This document shows positions 27,990 to 35,683 of a stretch of 36,356 nt of DNA, piece after piece. Made by a program: the position numbers and the translations under genes. Every line of letters starts with the position of its first letter. The stretch's first letter is position 1. Where the stretch lies: NCBI GenBank assembly GCA_035527275.1, contig DATLBA010000041.1, positions 1 through 36,356 of the forward strand. Reading direction: 5' to 3'. Source of the stretch: DATLBA01 sp035527275 (lineage in GTDB: Bacteria > Planctomycetota > Phycisphaerae > FEN-1346). The notes under the pieces were generated by a model. That model saw only the letters and a program-made list of their open reading frames with translations. It did no database searches and had not been told where the DNA came from.

Positions 27990-30164
27990 TCAGCGTCGCC
28001 GGAGCACGAGGACGACGACTCCCGCGATGCCGACCAGCGCCGGCAAGACACCGATCAGAACGATTCGCATGGCGAGCAGGCCGGGGATTTCGCCGAGCCG
28101 GCGGGCCTCCATGGTTTCGGGGCCGACGGCGATTAGATCATCCTGACCGGCGGACCAGAGGACGGCGCCCAGAAACACTTCGGCGTTGCCGGGGAACATG
28201 CCCCGGTAGAAGGCGATGCGGTCCTGGGCGAAGTCGCTGTCGCCGAAGATGACCAGCCGCTGAACCCGGGGCTCTGTCTCCTGAGGCGCTTCGCCGGCCG
28301 CCTCCCCGCCCGAGCCTTCCTTGGGCAGTTCGCGCGTGACGGCGACGGCCAAGGGGATGGGGCGCTCCCTGGTCGGGATCAGGTCATCGGCTTCGTCGCG
28401 TTCGGCCTCACCCCGCATGACCTGGAAGGCGACGGTGTCGGCCCAGAAGTCCGGGCCGGTGGGCAGGAACATAATCGGCGCGACCGTGATGCCCTCGGGC
28501 GCTTTTTCCTTCGGCATTACCGGCATGGCCGTCCGGAGAAGCGTCGGGAGCGCGCCCACGGGAACGGTAATCGTGTGGTCGGGATAGTTGGTTATCACGA
28601 TCTGCGGGATGGCTTTTTCGGTTCCGCGACTGTCCACCACCCGCCTGTGGACGGCGACGGCGTCGAAACGGGCCTCGACGCCGAACATCTCGAACAGGTC
28701 CCGGTATGGCACGGTCGGGCTCATCATGGTCTCCGGTTCGACCAGGACGATGGCCGGCGTGCCTTTTTCGACGGCCTTGAGGGCGGGCGCCCAGGCCTCA
28801 GGACTGGGCGGAGGCCTCCGGGGATCGGCCTGCGGCGGGACGAGGACAAGGACCGAAAAGGTCATGTGCTCGGGGGTCGGCATCTCGCCGCCGCGCGCCA
28901 GGTCCCAGTCCTGGACGATGAAGTTGAGGCCTTCGAGGCGGCGGGCCAGTTGTGCGTAAGCCCCGCCCCAGCCGGACGCCGGGCTGCCGTGGGTGACGAA
29001 CAGGATGGCGGGCTTCTCGGGCCGCGCCAGGCTGAGGACGGCCGCGGTGAGGATGCGTTCGCCGGAGAAGACGCCCTGGCCTTCCTCTTCAAACCCCGGC
29101 CGCCGGAGCCAGAACTCTTCCGGGCCGAGGACCTTGACGTCCGCCGGTCCCCGGACCAGGACGAACTTGCTCTGCTGCTGGAGGCGCTGTTCGATTTCGT
29201 CGAACTTTTCCTCGGTGCGTCCGGTGACCTTTTCCTGAAGGGCGGCAGCCTTTTCGCGGAGCGGCTTATAGCGGTCGGACGCCGTCTGGAGGAACGTCTT
29301 AATCGAGAGGGGGATGGGTCCGCCGAGTTTCCCTTCTTCGCCCGCCTCGAGGACACGCGCGTAGAAGTCGGGAAAGATTTTGAATCTTTCGACGATGGCG
29401 GCGGTGAGGGTCTTGGCCTCGTCGAGGGTGGCCGCCTCGTCGAGGGTGGCCGCCTCGTCGGCGGGCGAGAGGTCCGCGCCGAACATCTCGCCCAAGAGTT
29501 GCAACTGAGCCTTCTTGGAAAGGGTCACCAGTTCGTTGGCGGCGCTGGTGAGGCTCTGAAGTAGGCCGGCGGGGGGCGGCGGCTCCAGCGTCCCGAACGC
29601 CTGAAGCGTCTCCAGTTCTTTCGAGATGAAGGCGTCGAGTTCCTTGCGGAACGCCGCGAACTCCCCGAGGAGTTCCTTCTTGCGCGCAAAGCCCTCGCTG
29701 AAGGTTTCGCGGAGGCCGGCCAGGCAGGCGTCGGCCTGGACCGGGTTGAGCGGGTCCACGCGTTCGACACTGATGCGGCCGGCGGCGAGGTCGTAACTTT
29801 CGACGAGGTCGCCCAGCCGCCCGTATTCAATCAAGTCGCTCCGCCGGGCCTCGGGGCTTTCGTAGCGATAGCCGGCCGGATTGGGGTACACGAAGTAAAG
29901 TTTGATATCGGTGTCAAGCCCTTTGAGAATGGCCTTGGAGCGGTCGCTGAGGCTGAATCGGCCGGAGGCGGTCCAGTCGCTGCGCGCCCGGCCTCGCAGA
30001 AGCACCGAGGAGAGCCACACGGCCGCGACGACCAGAATCGTCGCCAGCACGAGGGCCACGGCGACGTTCGAGCCGAAGCGGGTCCAGCGCTGGGATCGAG
30101 ACAGACCGCCCTCGGCGGGAGGCGGCGCCACGCGCTCGGTTTGATTTCCCTTTTTCAACGCCAT
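27990..30164 (-). CDS. GldG-like ABC transporter auxiliary protein
   Basis: A 724-residue membrane protein of the GldG type (ABC-type uncharacterised transport system). A first membrane helix (about 33-56) is followed by WTASGRFSLSDRSKAILKGLDTDIKLYFVY. A long extracytoplasmic region contains a coiled-coil-like stretch (about 160-340) and an IFT-like fold (PAILFVTHGSPASGWGGAYAQLARRLEGL). It ends with VFGDSDFAQDR-like residues and a C-terminal helix (IVLIGVLPALVGIAGVVVLVL). In Flavobacterium, GldG works with GldA and GldF; here gliding is not implied. The start overlaps the permease gene by 10 bases. An in-frame 18-base duplication yields DEAATLDEAATLDEAKTL near residue 240. Confidence 0.87.
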   Translation of the reverse strand: MALKKGNQTERVAPPPAEGGLSRSQRWTRFGSNVAVALVLATILVVAAVWLSSVLLRGRARSDWTASGRFSLSDRSKAILKGLDTDIKLYFVYPNPAGYRYESPEARRSDLIEYGRLGDLVESYDLAAGRISVERVDPLNPVQADACLAGLRETFSEGFARKKELLGEFAAFRKELDAFISKELETLQAFGTLEPPPPAGLLQSLTSAANELVTLSKKAQLQLLGEMFGADLSPADEAATLDEAATLDEAKTLTAAIVERFKIFPDFYARVLEAGEEGKLGGPIPLSIKTFLQTASDRYKPLREKAAALQEKVTGRTEEKFDEIEQRLQQQSKFVLVRGPADVKVLGPEEFWLRRPGFEEEGQGVFSGERILTAAVLSLARPEKPAILFVTHGSPASGWGGAYAQLARRLEGLNFIVQDWDLARGGEMPTPEHMTFSVLVLVPPQADPRRPPPSPEAWAPALKAVEKGTPAIVLVEPETMMSPTVPYRDLFEMFGVEARFDAVAVHRRVVDSRGTEKAIPQIVITNYPDHTITVPVGALPTLLRTAMPVMPKEKAPEGITVAPIMFLPTGPDFWADTVAFQVMRGEAERDEADDLIPTRERPIPLAVAVTRELPKEGSGGEAAGEAPQETEPRVQRLVIFGDSDFAQDRIAFYRGMFPGNAEVFLGAVLWSAGQDDLIAVGPETMEARRLGEIPGLLAMRIVLIGVLPALVGIAGVVVLVLRRR
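29421..29456. repeat. 18-bp tandem duplication inside the GldG-like gene
   Basis: Two exact 18-base copies (29421-29438 and 29439-29456) are followed by the start of a third. On the minus strand each encodes LDEAAT-type residues. The exactness suggests recent slippage in a charged linker, and the unit length keeps the frame. Confidence 0.9.
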
Positions 30165-30871
30165 CGGCGACTCTCCAGGACTTTAACCGACAAGAACAGG
30201 GCATACAGGGTCAACGCCAGAAAATAGATCACGTGGACCAGGTCCACGACGCCCTGGCTGAAATCGGTGTAATGCGTTTGGACAGCGGCCTGCAGGATGA
30301 CCGTCCGCCAGGGCGACGGAACGGCCGACGCGATCCACGGAGCGAGCAGCGCGAGGACGATCAGGACGACAAACGCCACCACGGCGGCGATCACCTGGTT
30401 CTGCGTAAGCGACGACGCGAGGATGCCAATCGCAACATAAGCCGCCCCCAGCAGCGCCAGTCCCAGGTACCCGGCGGCAACGGGGCCGTAATCCGGATTG
30501 CCGAACGACGCAAGCAGCGCGACGTAAAGAAGCGTCGGCGCCAGCATGACGAGATACACGATCCAGCAGCCGAGGAACTTGCCGACGACCACACCGGCGT
30601 CCGTCACGGGAGCGGTCATCAGCGTCTCGATGGTCCCGCTGCGGTGTTCCTCGGCGAGGCTCCGCATCGTGAGGATCGGCAGGATGAAGATCAGGATGAC
30701 CATCATCACCTCGAAGATGGAGCGCATGGCGGCCGGGGCGCCGGGGCGGAAGTCGGCCAGGGCGAAGAAGAACCCCGAAATCACCAGGAACAAGGCCATC
30801 GCGACGTATGCAATGGGCGAGACGAAGTAGGAGGCGACCTCCCGCCGCGTCAGGAGAAAGGCATTCCGCAT
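30155..30871 (-). CDS. ABC-2 type transporter permease (GldF/NosY-like)
   Basis: A 238-residue membrane protein with six predicted helices, the usual size for this permease family. The sequence RREVASYFVSPIAYVAMALFLVISGFFFAL, the conserved MRSLAEEHRSGTIETLMTAPVTD and later helices (VYLVMLAPTLLYVALL, VIAAVVAFVVLIVLALLAPWI) match GldF/NosY-like permeases. It would form the channel energised by the ATPase at 31005-31988. The start has an AAGGAG site. A 133-base gap with a palindromic repeat separates it from the ATPase gene, but both are in the same direction and probably one operon. Confidence 0.93.
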   Translation of the reverse strand: MRNAFLLTRREVASYFVSPIAYVAMALFLVISGFFFALADFRPGAPAAMRSIFEVMMVILIFILPILTMRSLAEEHRSGTIETLMTAPVTDAGVVVGKFLGCWIVYLVMLAPTLLYVALLASFGNPDYGPVAAGYLGLALLGAAYVAIGILASSLTQNQVIAAVVAFVVLIVLALLAPWIASAVPSPWRTVILQAAVQTHYTDFSQGVVDLVHVIYFLALTLYALFLSVKVLESRRWR

Positions 30872-30905
30872 CGAGTGGCTCCTTGGTTCTCGATGAATCG
30901 CTGAC

Positions 30906-30968
30906 GTAGCGCCGGGCTTTATGCCCGGCGCGCCCGGCGATTGCGCCGGGGATAAACCCCGGCGCTAC
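30906..30968. repeat. 63-bp palindromic repeat element
   Basis: GTAGCGCCGGG (30906-30916) and CCCGGCGCTAC (30958-30968) are an 11-bp perfect inverted repeat. Inside are two further hairpins, GCCGGG-ctttat-GCCCGGC and GCCGGGG-ataaa-CCCCGGC. The layout is REP-like or MITE-like, and it sits inside an operon between the ATPase and permease genes. It shares words with the element at 25506-25580. Confidence 0.8.
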
Positions 30969-31004
30969 GCTCCCTGTGCGCCCGGTGCGAGCACCGGGTT
31001 GCTT

Positions 31005-31988
31005 TCATGCCGCCGAGGCGGCCTCGGCGGCCGCATCGCCCGCCGTAATCTCAACGTATAGTTCCTCCAGCGTCGGCGCCTCGCTGTGCATTTCGCGCAG
31101 GCGCCACCCGCGCTGGGCAATGAGCGCGTGGAGCGCTTCGCGGACGTCCTTCCCGGCCGACGGGGTGACGGCAAGGCGCCACCAGCCGTCGCCAGCGTCG
31201 TCGCTCGCCACGTTGGCGACGCCGGCCACCTGCTCGAGAGCGCGGGCCATCTCGTTGGGCCCGCCGCCCTCGCCCCCGGCGCGAATCTCCAGGACGACGC
31301 GATACCGCTCGGCCATGCCTTGGCGAAGGCTCTCGACGCTTCCGGCGGCGGCGATGCGGCCGGAGGCGATGATGACCAGGTGCGAACACGTCCTCTCGAC
31401 CTCCGGCAGGATGTGACTGGACAGGAGAATCGTATGCCGGCCGCCGAGCGACCGAATCAGACGCCGCGTCTCCTGAATCTGAGCGGGGTCCAGGCCGATG
31501 GTCGGCTCGTCGAGGATCAGAACCGGCGGGTCGGCGATGAGCGCTTCGGCCAGGCCCACGCGCTGGCGGAACCCTTTCGACAGTTGCCCCACCAGTCGCC
31601 GCCGCACATCCTTCAGCCAGCATTGCTGGACGACGCCGGCCACCGCCGCGCGGCGCCTGGCGGGCGGCACGCCTTTCAACGCCGCACGGAACTTCAGATA
31701 TTCCTCGACCCGCATCTCAGGATAAAGCGGAACGTTCTCCGGCATGTAGCCGACCGAGGAACGGACGGCGAGGCTTTCGGTCAGGCAATCGTGTCCGGCG
31801 ACGGCGGCGCGGCCGCTGGTGGCGGGGATGAAACCGGTCAGGATGCGAAGCGCCGTCGTCTTGCCCGCGCCGTTGGGTCCGAGAAAACCGACAATCTGGC
31901 CTTCCCTGACCTGAAAAGTCGCCCGGTCGAGCGCCAGCGTCCGCCCGTACCATTTCGTCAGGTTCTCGACATCAATGACAACATCCAC
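31005..31988 (-). CDS. ABC transporter ATP-binding protein (GldA-like)
   Basis: A 327-residue cytoplasmic ATPase that should power the adjacent permease. All ATP-site motifs are present: Walker A GPNGAGKTT (about 38-46), the signature LSKGFRQRVG, Walker B LILDEPTIGLDP and the switch histidine SSHIL. A C-terminal region of about 110 residues ends in an Ala-rich tail, as in GldA/CcmA-type proteins. The GTG start has an AAGGAGG site 7 bases upstream. It heads the minus-strand operon with the permease, GldG-like and DUF4340 genes, and faces away from enolase. Confidence 0.93.
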   Translation of the reverse strand: MDVVIDVENLTKWYGRTLALDRATFQVREGQIVGFLGPNGAGKTTALRILTGFIPATSGRAAVAGHDCLTESLAVRSSVGYMPENVPLYPEMRVEEYLKFRAALKGVPPARRRAAVAGVVQQCWLKDVRRRLVGQLSKGFRQRVGLAEALIADPPVLILDEPTIGLDPAQIQETRRLIRSLGGRHTILLSSHILPEVERTCSHLVIIASGRIAAAGSVESLRQGMAERYRVVLEIRAGGEGGGPNEMARALEQVAGVANVASDDAGDGWWRLAVTPSAGKDVREALHALIAQRGWRLREMHSEAPTLEELYVEITAGDAAAEAASAA

Positions 31989-32143
31989 CTTGGAACCCTC
32001 CTTTGCCCGCCGGGAGACTGGGCGTGTTCCACTCCTATGGAACCGCTACCTTTACCGAAAGTTTCGCCGGATTTCAAGAGGCCATCGCGGAAAGTCGAAC
32101 CCGCCCCGATTGGAGGAAACTCCCGGCCCGGCGATAACCGGAG

Positions 32144-32171
32144 TTGACGCCCCCCCGTCCGGCCTTATACT
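32144..32171 (+). promoter_or_regulatory. Promoter of enolase
   Basis: TTGACG (32144-32149) and TATACT (32166-32171) are each one base from consensus, with a 16-base spacer. The expected start near 32178 leaves a leader of about 108 bases before eno. The 297-base region shared with the divergent ABC operon holds no gene; I could not find an equally good promoter for the minus strand. Confidence 0.68.
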
Positions 32172-32285
32172 TGCCCTCCGACGGATTTGAGTGAAGCGAC
32201 CCCAAATCACTGTCCGATAACAGGAACGTGGCCGGAATCCGAGCGAGGGGATTCCCGGCCGAACTGCGAAGGGAGTTTCCGCACC

Positions 32286-33569
32286 ATGCCGAATACCATC
32301 TGCGATGTCCAGGCCCGCCAGATTCTGGATTCGCGAGGGACGCCGACGATTGAAGTGGACGTCGAACTGGACGGCGGCGCCCTTGGCCGCGCCGCTGTCC
32401 CCAGCGGCGCCTCGACCGGCGAACACGAAGCGGTCGAACTGCGCGACGGCGACGCGAAACGCTACGGCGGCAAAGGCGTCACCAAGGCCGCCGGGAACGT
32501 CAACGACCTCATCGGGCCGAGAATCATCGGCATGGACGCCCGCGACCAGGTGGCCATCGACGAGACGATGATCGCCCTGGACGGAACGCCGAACAAGGCC
32601 AACCTCGGCGCCAACGCCATCCTGGGGGTGAGCCTGGCCGTCGCCAAGGCCGCCGCCGAAGAGGCCGCCCTCCCTCTCTATAACTATCTCGGCGGCCCGT
32701 CGGCCCGCATCCTCCCCGTTCCGATGTGCAACATTCTGAACGGCGGACGCCACGCCGACTTCAACATCGACCTTCAGGAATTCATGATTATGCCGCTCGG
32801 CGCCGCGTCCTTCCGCGAAGGGCTGCGCATGGCCGTCGAAATCTTCCAGGCCCTCAAAGGCGTCCTCAAAAAGAAGAAGTATTCCACGAACGTCGGCGAC
32901 GAGGGCGGCTTCGCCCCGGCCCTCAAAAAGGGCAACGAGGAGGCCTGCCAACTCATCCTCCAGGCCATCAAGGCCGCCGGATACAAGCCCGGTAAGGACG
33001 TCTGGATCGCGCTCGACCCGGCCTCCAGCGAAATCTATGAAAAGGGCAAATACCACCTCCACAGCGAAAAACGCAAACTCTCGGCCAAGCAGATGGTCGA
33101 GTTCTACGCCGACTGGGTCGAGAAGTATCCCATTTGCAGCATCGAAGACGGCATGGCCGAGAACGACTGGAAGGGCTGGAAACTTCTGGCCGACCGCCTC
33201 GGCGACGCCGTCCAACTGGTCGGCGACGACCTGTTCGTCACGAACACGAAGCGGCTGGCGCGCGGCATCGAAGAGGGCTGCGCCAACTCCATCCTCATCA
33301 AGGTCAACCAGATCGGGACGCTGACCGAGACGCTGGCGGCCATCCAGATGGCCCACCGCGCCGGCTGGACCGCTGTCGTCAGCCACCGATCCGGCGAAAC
33401 CGAGGACACCACCATCGCCGACCTCGTCGTCGCCACCGGAACCGGCCAAATCAAGACCGGCAGCCTCTGCCGCACCGACCGCGTCGCCAAATACAACCAA
33501 CTCCTGCGCATCGAAGAGGAACTCGGCGACCAGGCGGTTTACGGCAACTTCCTCTGGAAAAAGGCGTGA
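32286..33569 (+). CDS. eno: Enolase (phosphopyruvate hydratase)
   Basis: A 427-residue enolase that converts 2-phosphoglycerate to phosphoenolpyruvate in glycolysis. Active-site landmarks are intact: PSGASTGEHEA loop, GDEGGFAP, SIEDGMAENDW, VGDDLFVTN (metal ligands), IKVNQIGTLTET with the catalytic Lys, and SHRSGETEDTTIADL. The ATG at 32286 has AGGGAG upstream and gives the family N-terminus ICDVQARQILDSRGTPTIEV; an earlier in-frame ATG adds 33 unrelated residues. The FtsB/DivIC-like gene starts 4 bases after its stop, so the two are cotranscribed. Confidence 0.98.
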   Translation: MPNTICDVQARQILDSRGTPTIEVDVELDGGALGRAAVPSGASTGEHEAVELRDGDAKRYGGKGVTKAAGNVNDLIGPRIIGMDARDQVAIDETMIALDGTPNKANLGANAILGVSLAVAKAAAEEAALPLYNYLGGPSARILPVPMCNILNGGRHADFNIDLQEFMIMPLGAASFREGLRMAVEIFQALKGVLKKKKYSTNVGDEGGFAPALKKGNEEACQLILQAIKAAGYKPGKDVWIALDPASSEIYEKGKYHLHSEKRKLSAKQMVEFYADWVEKYPICSIEDGMAENDWKGWKLLADRLGDAVQLVGDDLFVTNTKRLARGIEEGCANSILIKVNQIGTLTETLAAIQMAHRAGWTAVVSHRSGETEDTTIADLVVATGTGQIKTGSLCRTDRVAKYNQLLRIEEELGDQAVYGNFLWKKA

Positions 33570-33573
33570 GCAC

Positions 33574-34068
33574 GTGAAAGACCGGACCCGAGATTTCAAG
33601 TTCGCATCCGGCGCCTGGGCTGGCGGATGGTTTTACTGGCCCGTCCTCGTCGTCGGGTGCACGCTCGTGGCGCTGGCGACCCTCGGCCCGGAAGCCGAGC
33701 GCCGGCTTTCCGTCGGCCGCCAGTGCGCCCGGATGCAGGCCGAGGTGAACGTGCTCAAGGAAACCGAGGCCCAACTGGAGGCTGCCGCCGAGGCGCTTCG
33801 GCGCGACCCCGCCTACATGGAGCGCGTCGCGCGCCACGAACTGGGGATTACGCGACCGGGCGAAATCCGCCTGCCCCAGCCCGTGACCCTCAATTCCGAG
33901 GCGCGCGGGGAACCTGCGCCGGCCGAACCGGCGCCGGCGCTCGCGCTCCGCGTCCTGGAACTCTCCGCCGGCCGCACCGTCCGCCTCGCCGTCTTAGGCG
34001 CTGGAGGCGCCCTTCTCGCCACCGCTCTGCTCTTCGGTTTGAGCGCCAGCAAGCGATCCCCGGCCTAA
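33574..34068 (+). CDS. FtsB/DivIC-like septum formation protein
   Basis: A 164-residue membrane protein. An N-terminal helix (about 18-38, GGWFYWPVLVVGCTLVALATL) is followed by a coiled coil (RMQAEVNVLKETEAQLEAAAEALRRDP) and the FtsB/DivIC signature YMERVARHELGITRPGEI. Proteins of this family join FtsL and FtsQ-type proteins in the division complex, though planctomycetes divide in varied ways, often without FtsZ, so the role here is open. An unusual second membrane helix lies near the C-terminus (about 137-156). The start is a GTG 4 bases after eno; close eno-ftsB linkage is common. Confidence 0.85.
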   Translation: MKDRTRDFKFASGAWAGGWFYWPVLVVGCTLVALATLGPEAERRLSVGRQCARMQAEVNVLKETEAQLEAAAEALRRDPAYMERVARHELGITRPGEIRLPQPVTLNSEARGEPAPAEPAPALALRVLELSAGRTVRLAVLGAGGALLATALLFGLSASKRSPA

Positions 34069-34094
34069 AAGGCAGGGTCCGGACCCCTGCGGGG

Positions 34095-34134
34095 CAGCCG
34101 CCTCCGCCAAAGCCCCATCGGGGCGGCGGCCGGA
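34095..34134. repeat. 40-nt hairpin repeat, copy A
   Basis: A 40-base segment beginning CAGCCGCCTCCGCCA and ending GGCGGCCGGA, with GCCGCC/GGCGGC and GCCCC/GGGGC stems. It differs at only 3 positions from 36032-36071. It lies exactly where the N-terminal part of the DUF4258-type toxin should be. Confidence 0.8.
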
Positions 34135-34295
34135 AAGGCCCGTGCGTTCTGGTTCTCCAGCGCGATGCGAAGGGCAGGCCGGTCCACGCCGTTTGGGGCA
34201 TCCCCCGGGGTGCGGACGGCCCGGCCGTTCTGGTGACGGCCTATCAGCCCGATCCTCAGGAATGGAGCACCAACTTTTTGCGGAGGAAGACGTGA
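34134..34295 (+). pseudogene. C-terminal remnant of a DUF4258-like toxin
   Basis: About 50 codons end at the TGA at 34293-34295 and read CVLVLQRDAKGRPVHAVWGI, then LVTAYQPDPQEWSTNFLRRKT. This matches the last half of DUF4258 proteins (pattern: display of VLG..DGRPLHVV, then ITVYEPDP..W). The N-terminal half, with the usual H..RM..R.I sequence, is absent and the DNA there is the hairpin repeat. No start codon with a ribosome-binding site precedes it. Its stop overlaps the GTG of the next gene (GTGA), a typical toxin-antitoxin overlap. Confidence 0.65.
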
Positions 34296-34507
34296 CCACA
34301 CGAAAACAGGTCAAACTGGTTCAAGAAGGCGAGTACGTGGCCGAGGTCGAGGTCGAAGTCATCGAGTCCGACGAGGGATGGGCGCCGTACCTCTCCCTCC
34401 AGGACGTTCGCAAGTTGGACGCCGTGCGCAAAGCCTTACGCGACGGCGACCTCGCCGCCGCCACCAAGGCCGCTCGTATCTTTCGCCTCACCCCGGTCAC
34501 CGGCTAG
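34292..34507 (+). CDS. Small antitoxin-like protein, partner of the DUF4258 remnant
   Basis: A 71-residue acidic protein starting with GTG at 34292 behind a GGAGGA site. The sequence KLVQEGEYVAEVEVEVIESDEGWAPYLSLQDVRKLDAVRKALRDGDL resembles the small proteins encoded next to DUF4258 toxins. Its start overlaps the toxin remnant's stop codon. With the toxin truncated, it may be a leftover or may protect against a homologous toxin elsewhere. The family match is from memory. Confidence 0.7.
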   Translation: MTTRKQVKLVQEGEYVAEVEVEVIESDEGWAPYLSLQDVRKLDAVRKALRDGDLAAATKAARIFRLTPVTG

Positions 34508-34516
34508 GCCGCGGGC

Positions 34517-34540
34517 CGCCGGTGCATCCACCCACCGGCG
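34517..34540 (+). terminator. Hairpin after the antitoxin-like gene
   Basis: CGCCGGTG (34517-34524) pairs perfectly with CACCGGCG (34533-34540) over an 8-base loop, beginning 10 bases after the stop codon. The tail is A-rich rather than T-rich on this strand, so it is a weak candidate terminator or an mRNA end-stabilising hairpin for the eno transcript. Confidence 0.4.
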
Positions 34541-34544
34541 CGCC

Positions 34545-34585
34545 GAAAACAGAAAGGCCGGGCCGCCGAGACCAGCGACCCGGCC
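34545..34585 (-). terminator. Terminator of the PEP-CTERM gene (minus strand)
   Basis: GGCCGGG (34556-34562) and CCCGGCC (34579-34585) form a 7-bp stem. On the minus strand it is followed by TTTCTGTTTTC, a U-rich tail, about 105 bases downstream of the PEP-CTERM stop codon. On the plus strand the tail is CTTCTGC, so it could also weakly stop transcription coming from eno. Confidence 0.6.
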
Positions 34586-34601
34586 CTTCTGCTGCCTCTA
34601 T

Positions 34602-34646
34602 GGGGTGCGGGCACTCGCGCCTTTCGGGCACCCCAACCCGCACCCC
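34602..34646. repeat. 10-bp inverted repeat containing a direct-repeat unit
   Basis: GGGGTGCGGG (34602-34611) and CCCGCACCCC (34637-34646) are perfect complements with a 25-base loop. The right part, 34618-34644, is a 27-base unit found again with one mismatch at 35609-35635, on the other side of the PEP-CTERM gene. Confidence 0.8.
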
Positions 34647-34690
34647 TGTTCACACACCCCTGCCTTCCGGCCGGGGCGTTCTTCTTCTTT

Positions 34691-35347
34691 CTACTTACGC
34701 CTGCGGCGAATCAGAGCAAACGCGCCGCCCAGCGCCAGCAGCGCCATCGTGGCCGGCTCGGGCGTGATGATGCTGCCCGTCGAGAGCGGCCCGCCGCCGC
34801 TCACCCAGGCGATGCCGAGGCTGTCGAACGGCGCAGGCGGGCCGCCTAAACCGTTACTGAAGTCCTGGATGATGAACTGCCAGGTCTCGCCGAGTTGGAA
34901 GCGGTCGTCGGGTATCATGCTCTCGAAGACCAGCGGCTGGTTAATCCCGACGCTGTCAATCTTGAACGCCTCTTCCGCATTCCCCAGGCCTGCGTTGCCG
35001 ATCCACCCGTCGAAGTTCGTGATGAGCGTCTCCGGGTCCGCCACGTACCAGAGGTAAGGATCTCCCGGGACGTCGATGTTGATGATTTCCACCATCACGT
35101 TGATGATTCCCGGATCATCGCTTCCGTCGAAGCACGCCGTCTCCGTCGTCTCCCACCACGTGGACATGATTTCTTCACCAGGCGGGAACCAGTCGCCGAT
35201 CTCGTGCACCAAGCCCTCGACGAACAGCGGGTCCTGCGGGCCGTCCACGCTGTAGACCTCGACCGGCCAAGCGGCCGCGGACGAGACCCAAAGGACGCAT
35301 GCAACAGCTGCTGTCAGAAAAGCAGGCAACTTCTTCATCCGCTTCAT
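34691..35347 (-). CDS. PEP-CTERM sorting domain protein
   Basis: A 218-residue secreted protein. Residues 1-26 are a signal peptide (MKRMKKLPAFLTAAVACVLW, then SSAAAW). The mature part is acidic, Trp-rich and probably beta-structured (GEEIMSTWWETTETACFDGSDDPGIINVMVEIINI). The C-terminus has the PEP-CTERM signal: PEPATM at 196-201, a hydrophobic stretch LALLALGGAFALI, and the RRRRK tail. Such proteins are cut and anchored by an exosortase, which is not encoded in the window. The function of the mature domain is unknown. The ATG has an AAAGGAGA site. The gene lies between 27-nt direct repeats. Confidence 0.9.
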   Translation of the reverse strand: MKRMKKLPAFLTAAVACVLWVSSAAAWPVEVYSVDGPQDPLFVEGLVHEIGDWFPPGEEIMSTWWETTETACFDGSDDPGIINVMVEIINIDVPGDPYLWYVADPETLITNFDGWIGNAGLGNAEEAFKIDSVGINQPLVFESMIPDDRFQLGETWQFIIQDFSNGLGGPPAPFDSLGIAWVSGGGPLSTGSIITPEPATMALLALGGAFALIRRRRK

Positions 35348-35383
35348 CTTTCCGTCTCCTTTCGACCCATTAGGGCCGCTGCC

Positions 35384-35419
35384 TTGCGGCGGGATCGATT
35401 CGCATTAGGCCCGCCGCAA
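35384..35419 (-). promoter_or_regulatory. Leader hairpin of the PEP-CTERM gene
   Basis: TTGCGGCGGG (35384-35393) and CCCGCCGCAA (35410-35419) form a perfect 10-bp stem with a 16-base loop, 36 bases before the start codon. On the minus strand two near-copies of a 12-base word (GCGGnCCTAATG) overlap it and its flank. It may act on translation or serve as an operator. Confidence 0.5.
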
Positions 35420-35608
35420 CTTTGACCACCTGTTTTTGCTTCCCTTCCGTTTCCAACCTGCCTCTATCGTAAACGCCTATCGCTATCCGCAACGACCGGT
35501 CGGCCTCGTCCGCACCCCCGCCGACCGGGCGACAAATCCGAAATACCCCTCAATCCGTCGCATCACCTCCTTTCGCTTGTTGCCTTCTGTCCCAGGTCCG
35601 GGTTTCTC

Positions 35609-35635
35609 CGCCTTTCGGGCACCCCAGCCCGCACC
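35609..35635. repeat. 27-nt direct repeat, right copy
   Basis: Matches 34618-34644 at 26 of 27 positions (core CGCCTTTCGGGCACCCCA). The pair encloses the PEP-CTERM gene with its hairpin leader and terminator, a spacing of 991 bases. Confidence 0.85.
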
Positions 35636-35639
35636 GACG

Positions 35640-35683
35640 AAAAAAGGGCGACCTTCGGAAGAAACACCCTCCGAAAGTCGCCC
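35640..35683 (-). terminator. Strong intrinsic terminator (minus strand)
   Basis: GGGCGAC (35646-35652) pairs with GTCGCCC (35677-35683), and TTCGGA (35654-35659) with TCCGAA (35670-35675), one mismatch apart: 13 bp with a 10-base loop. On the minus strand six T follow. No protein gene ends just upstream on that strand, so it probably ends a small RNA transcript. Confidence 0.85.

Noticed and set aside
33627..34295. 222-codon frame running from the FtsB-like gene into the toxin remnant
   Set aside because: The first two-thirds overlap the FtsB-like gene in another frame and are low-complexity Arg/Pro/Ala sequence. Only the last 50 codons are protein-like, so I annotate just those.
35480..35578. 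Perfect ribosome-binding-like AAAGGAGGTGAT with a 26-codon minus-strand frame
   Set aside because: The ATG overlaps the site itself with no spacing, so initiation there is unlikely. A leader peptide for the PEP-CTERM gene is possible but unsupported.
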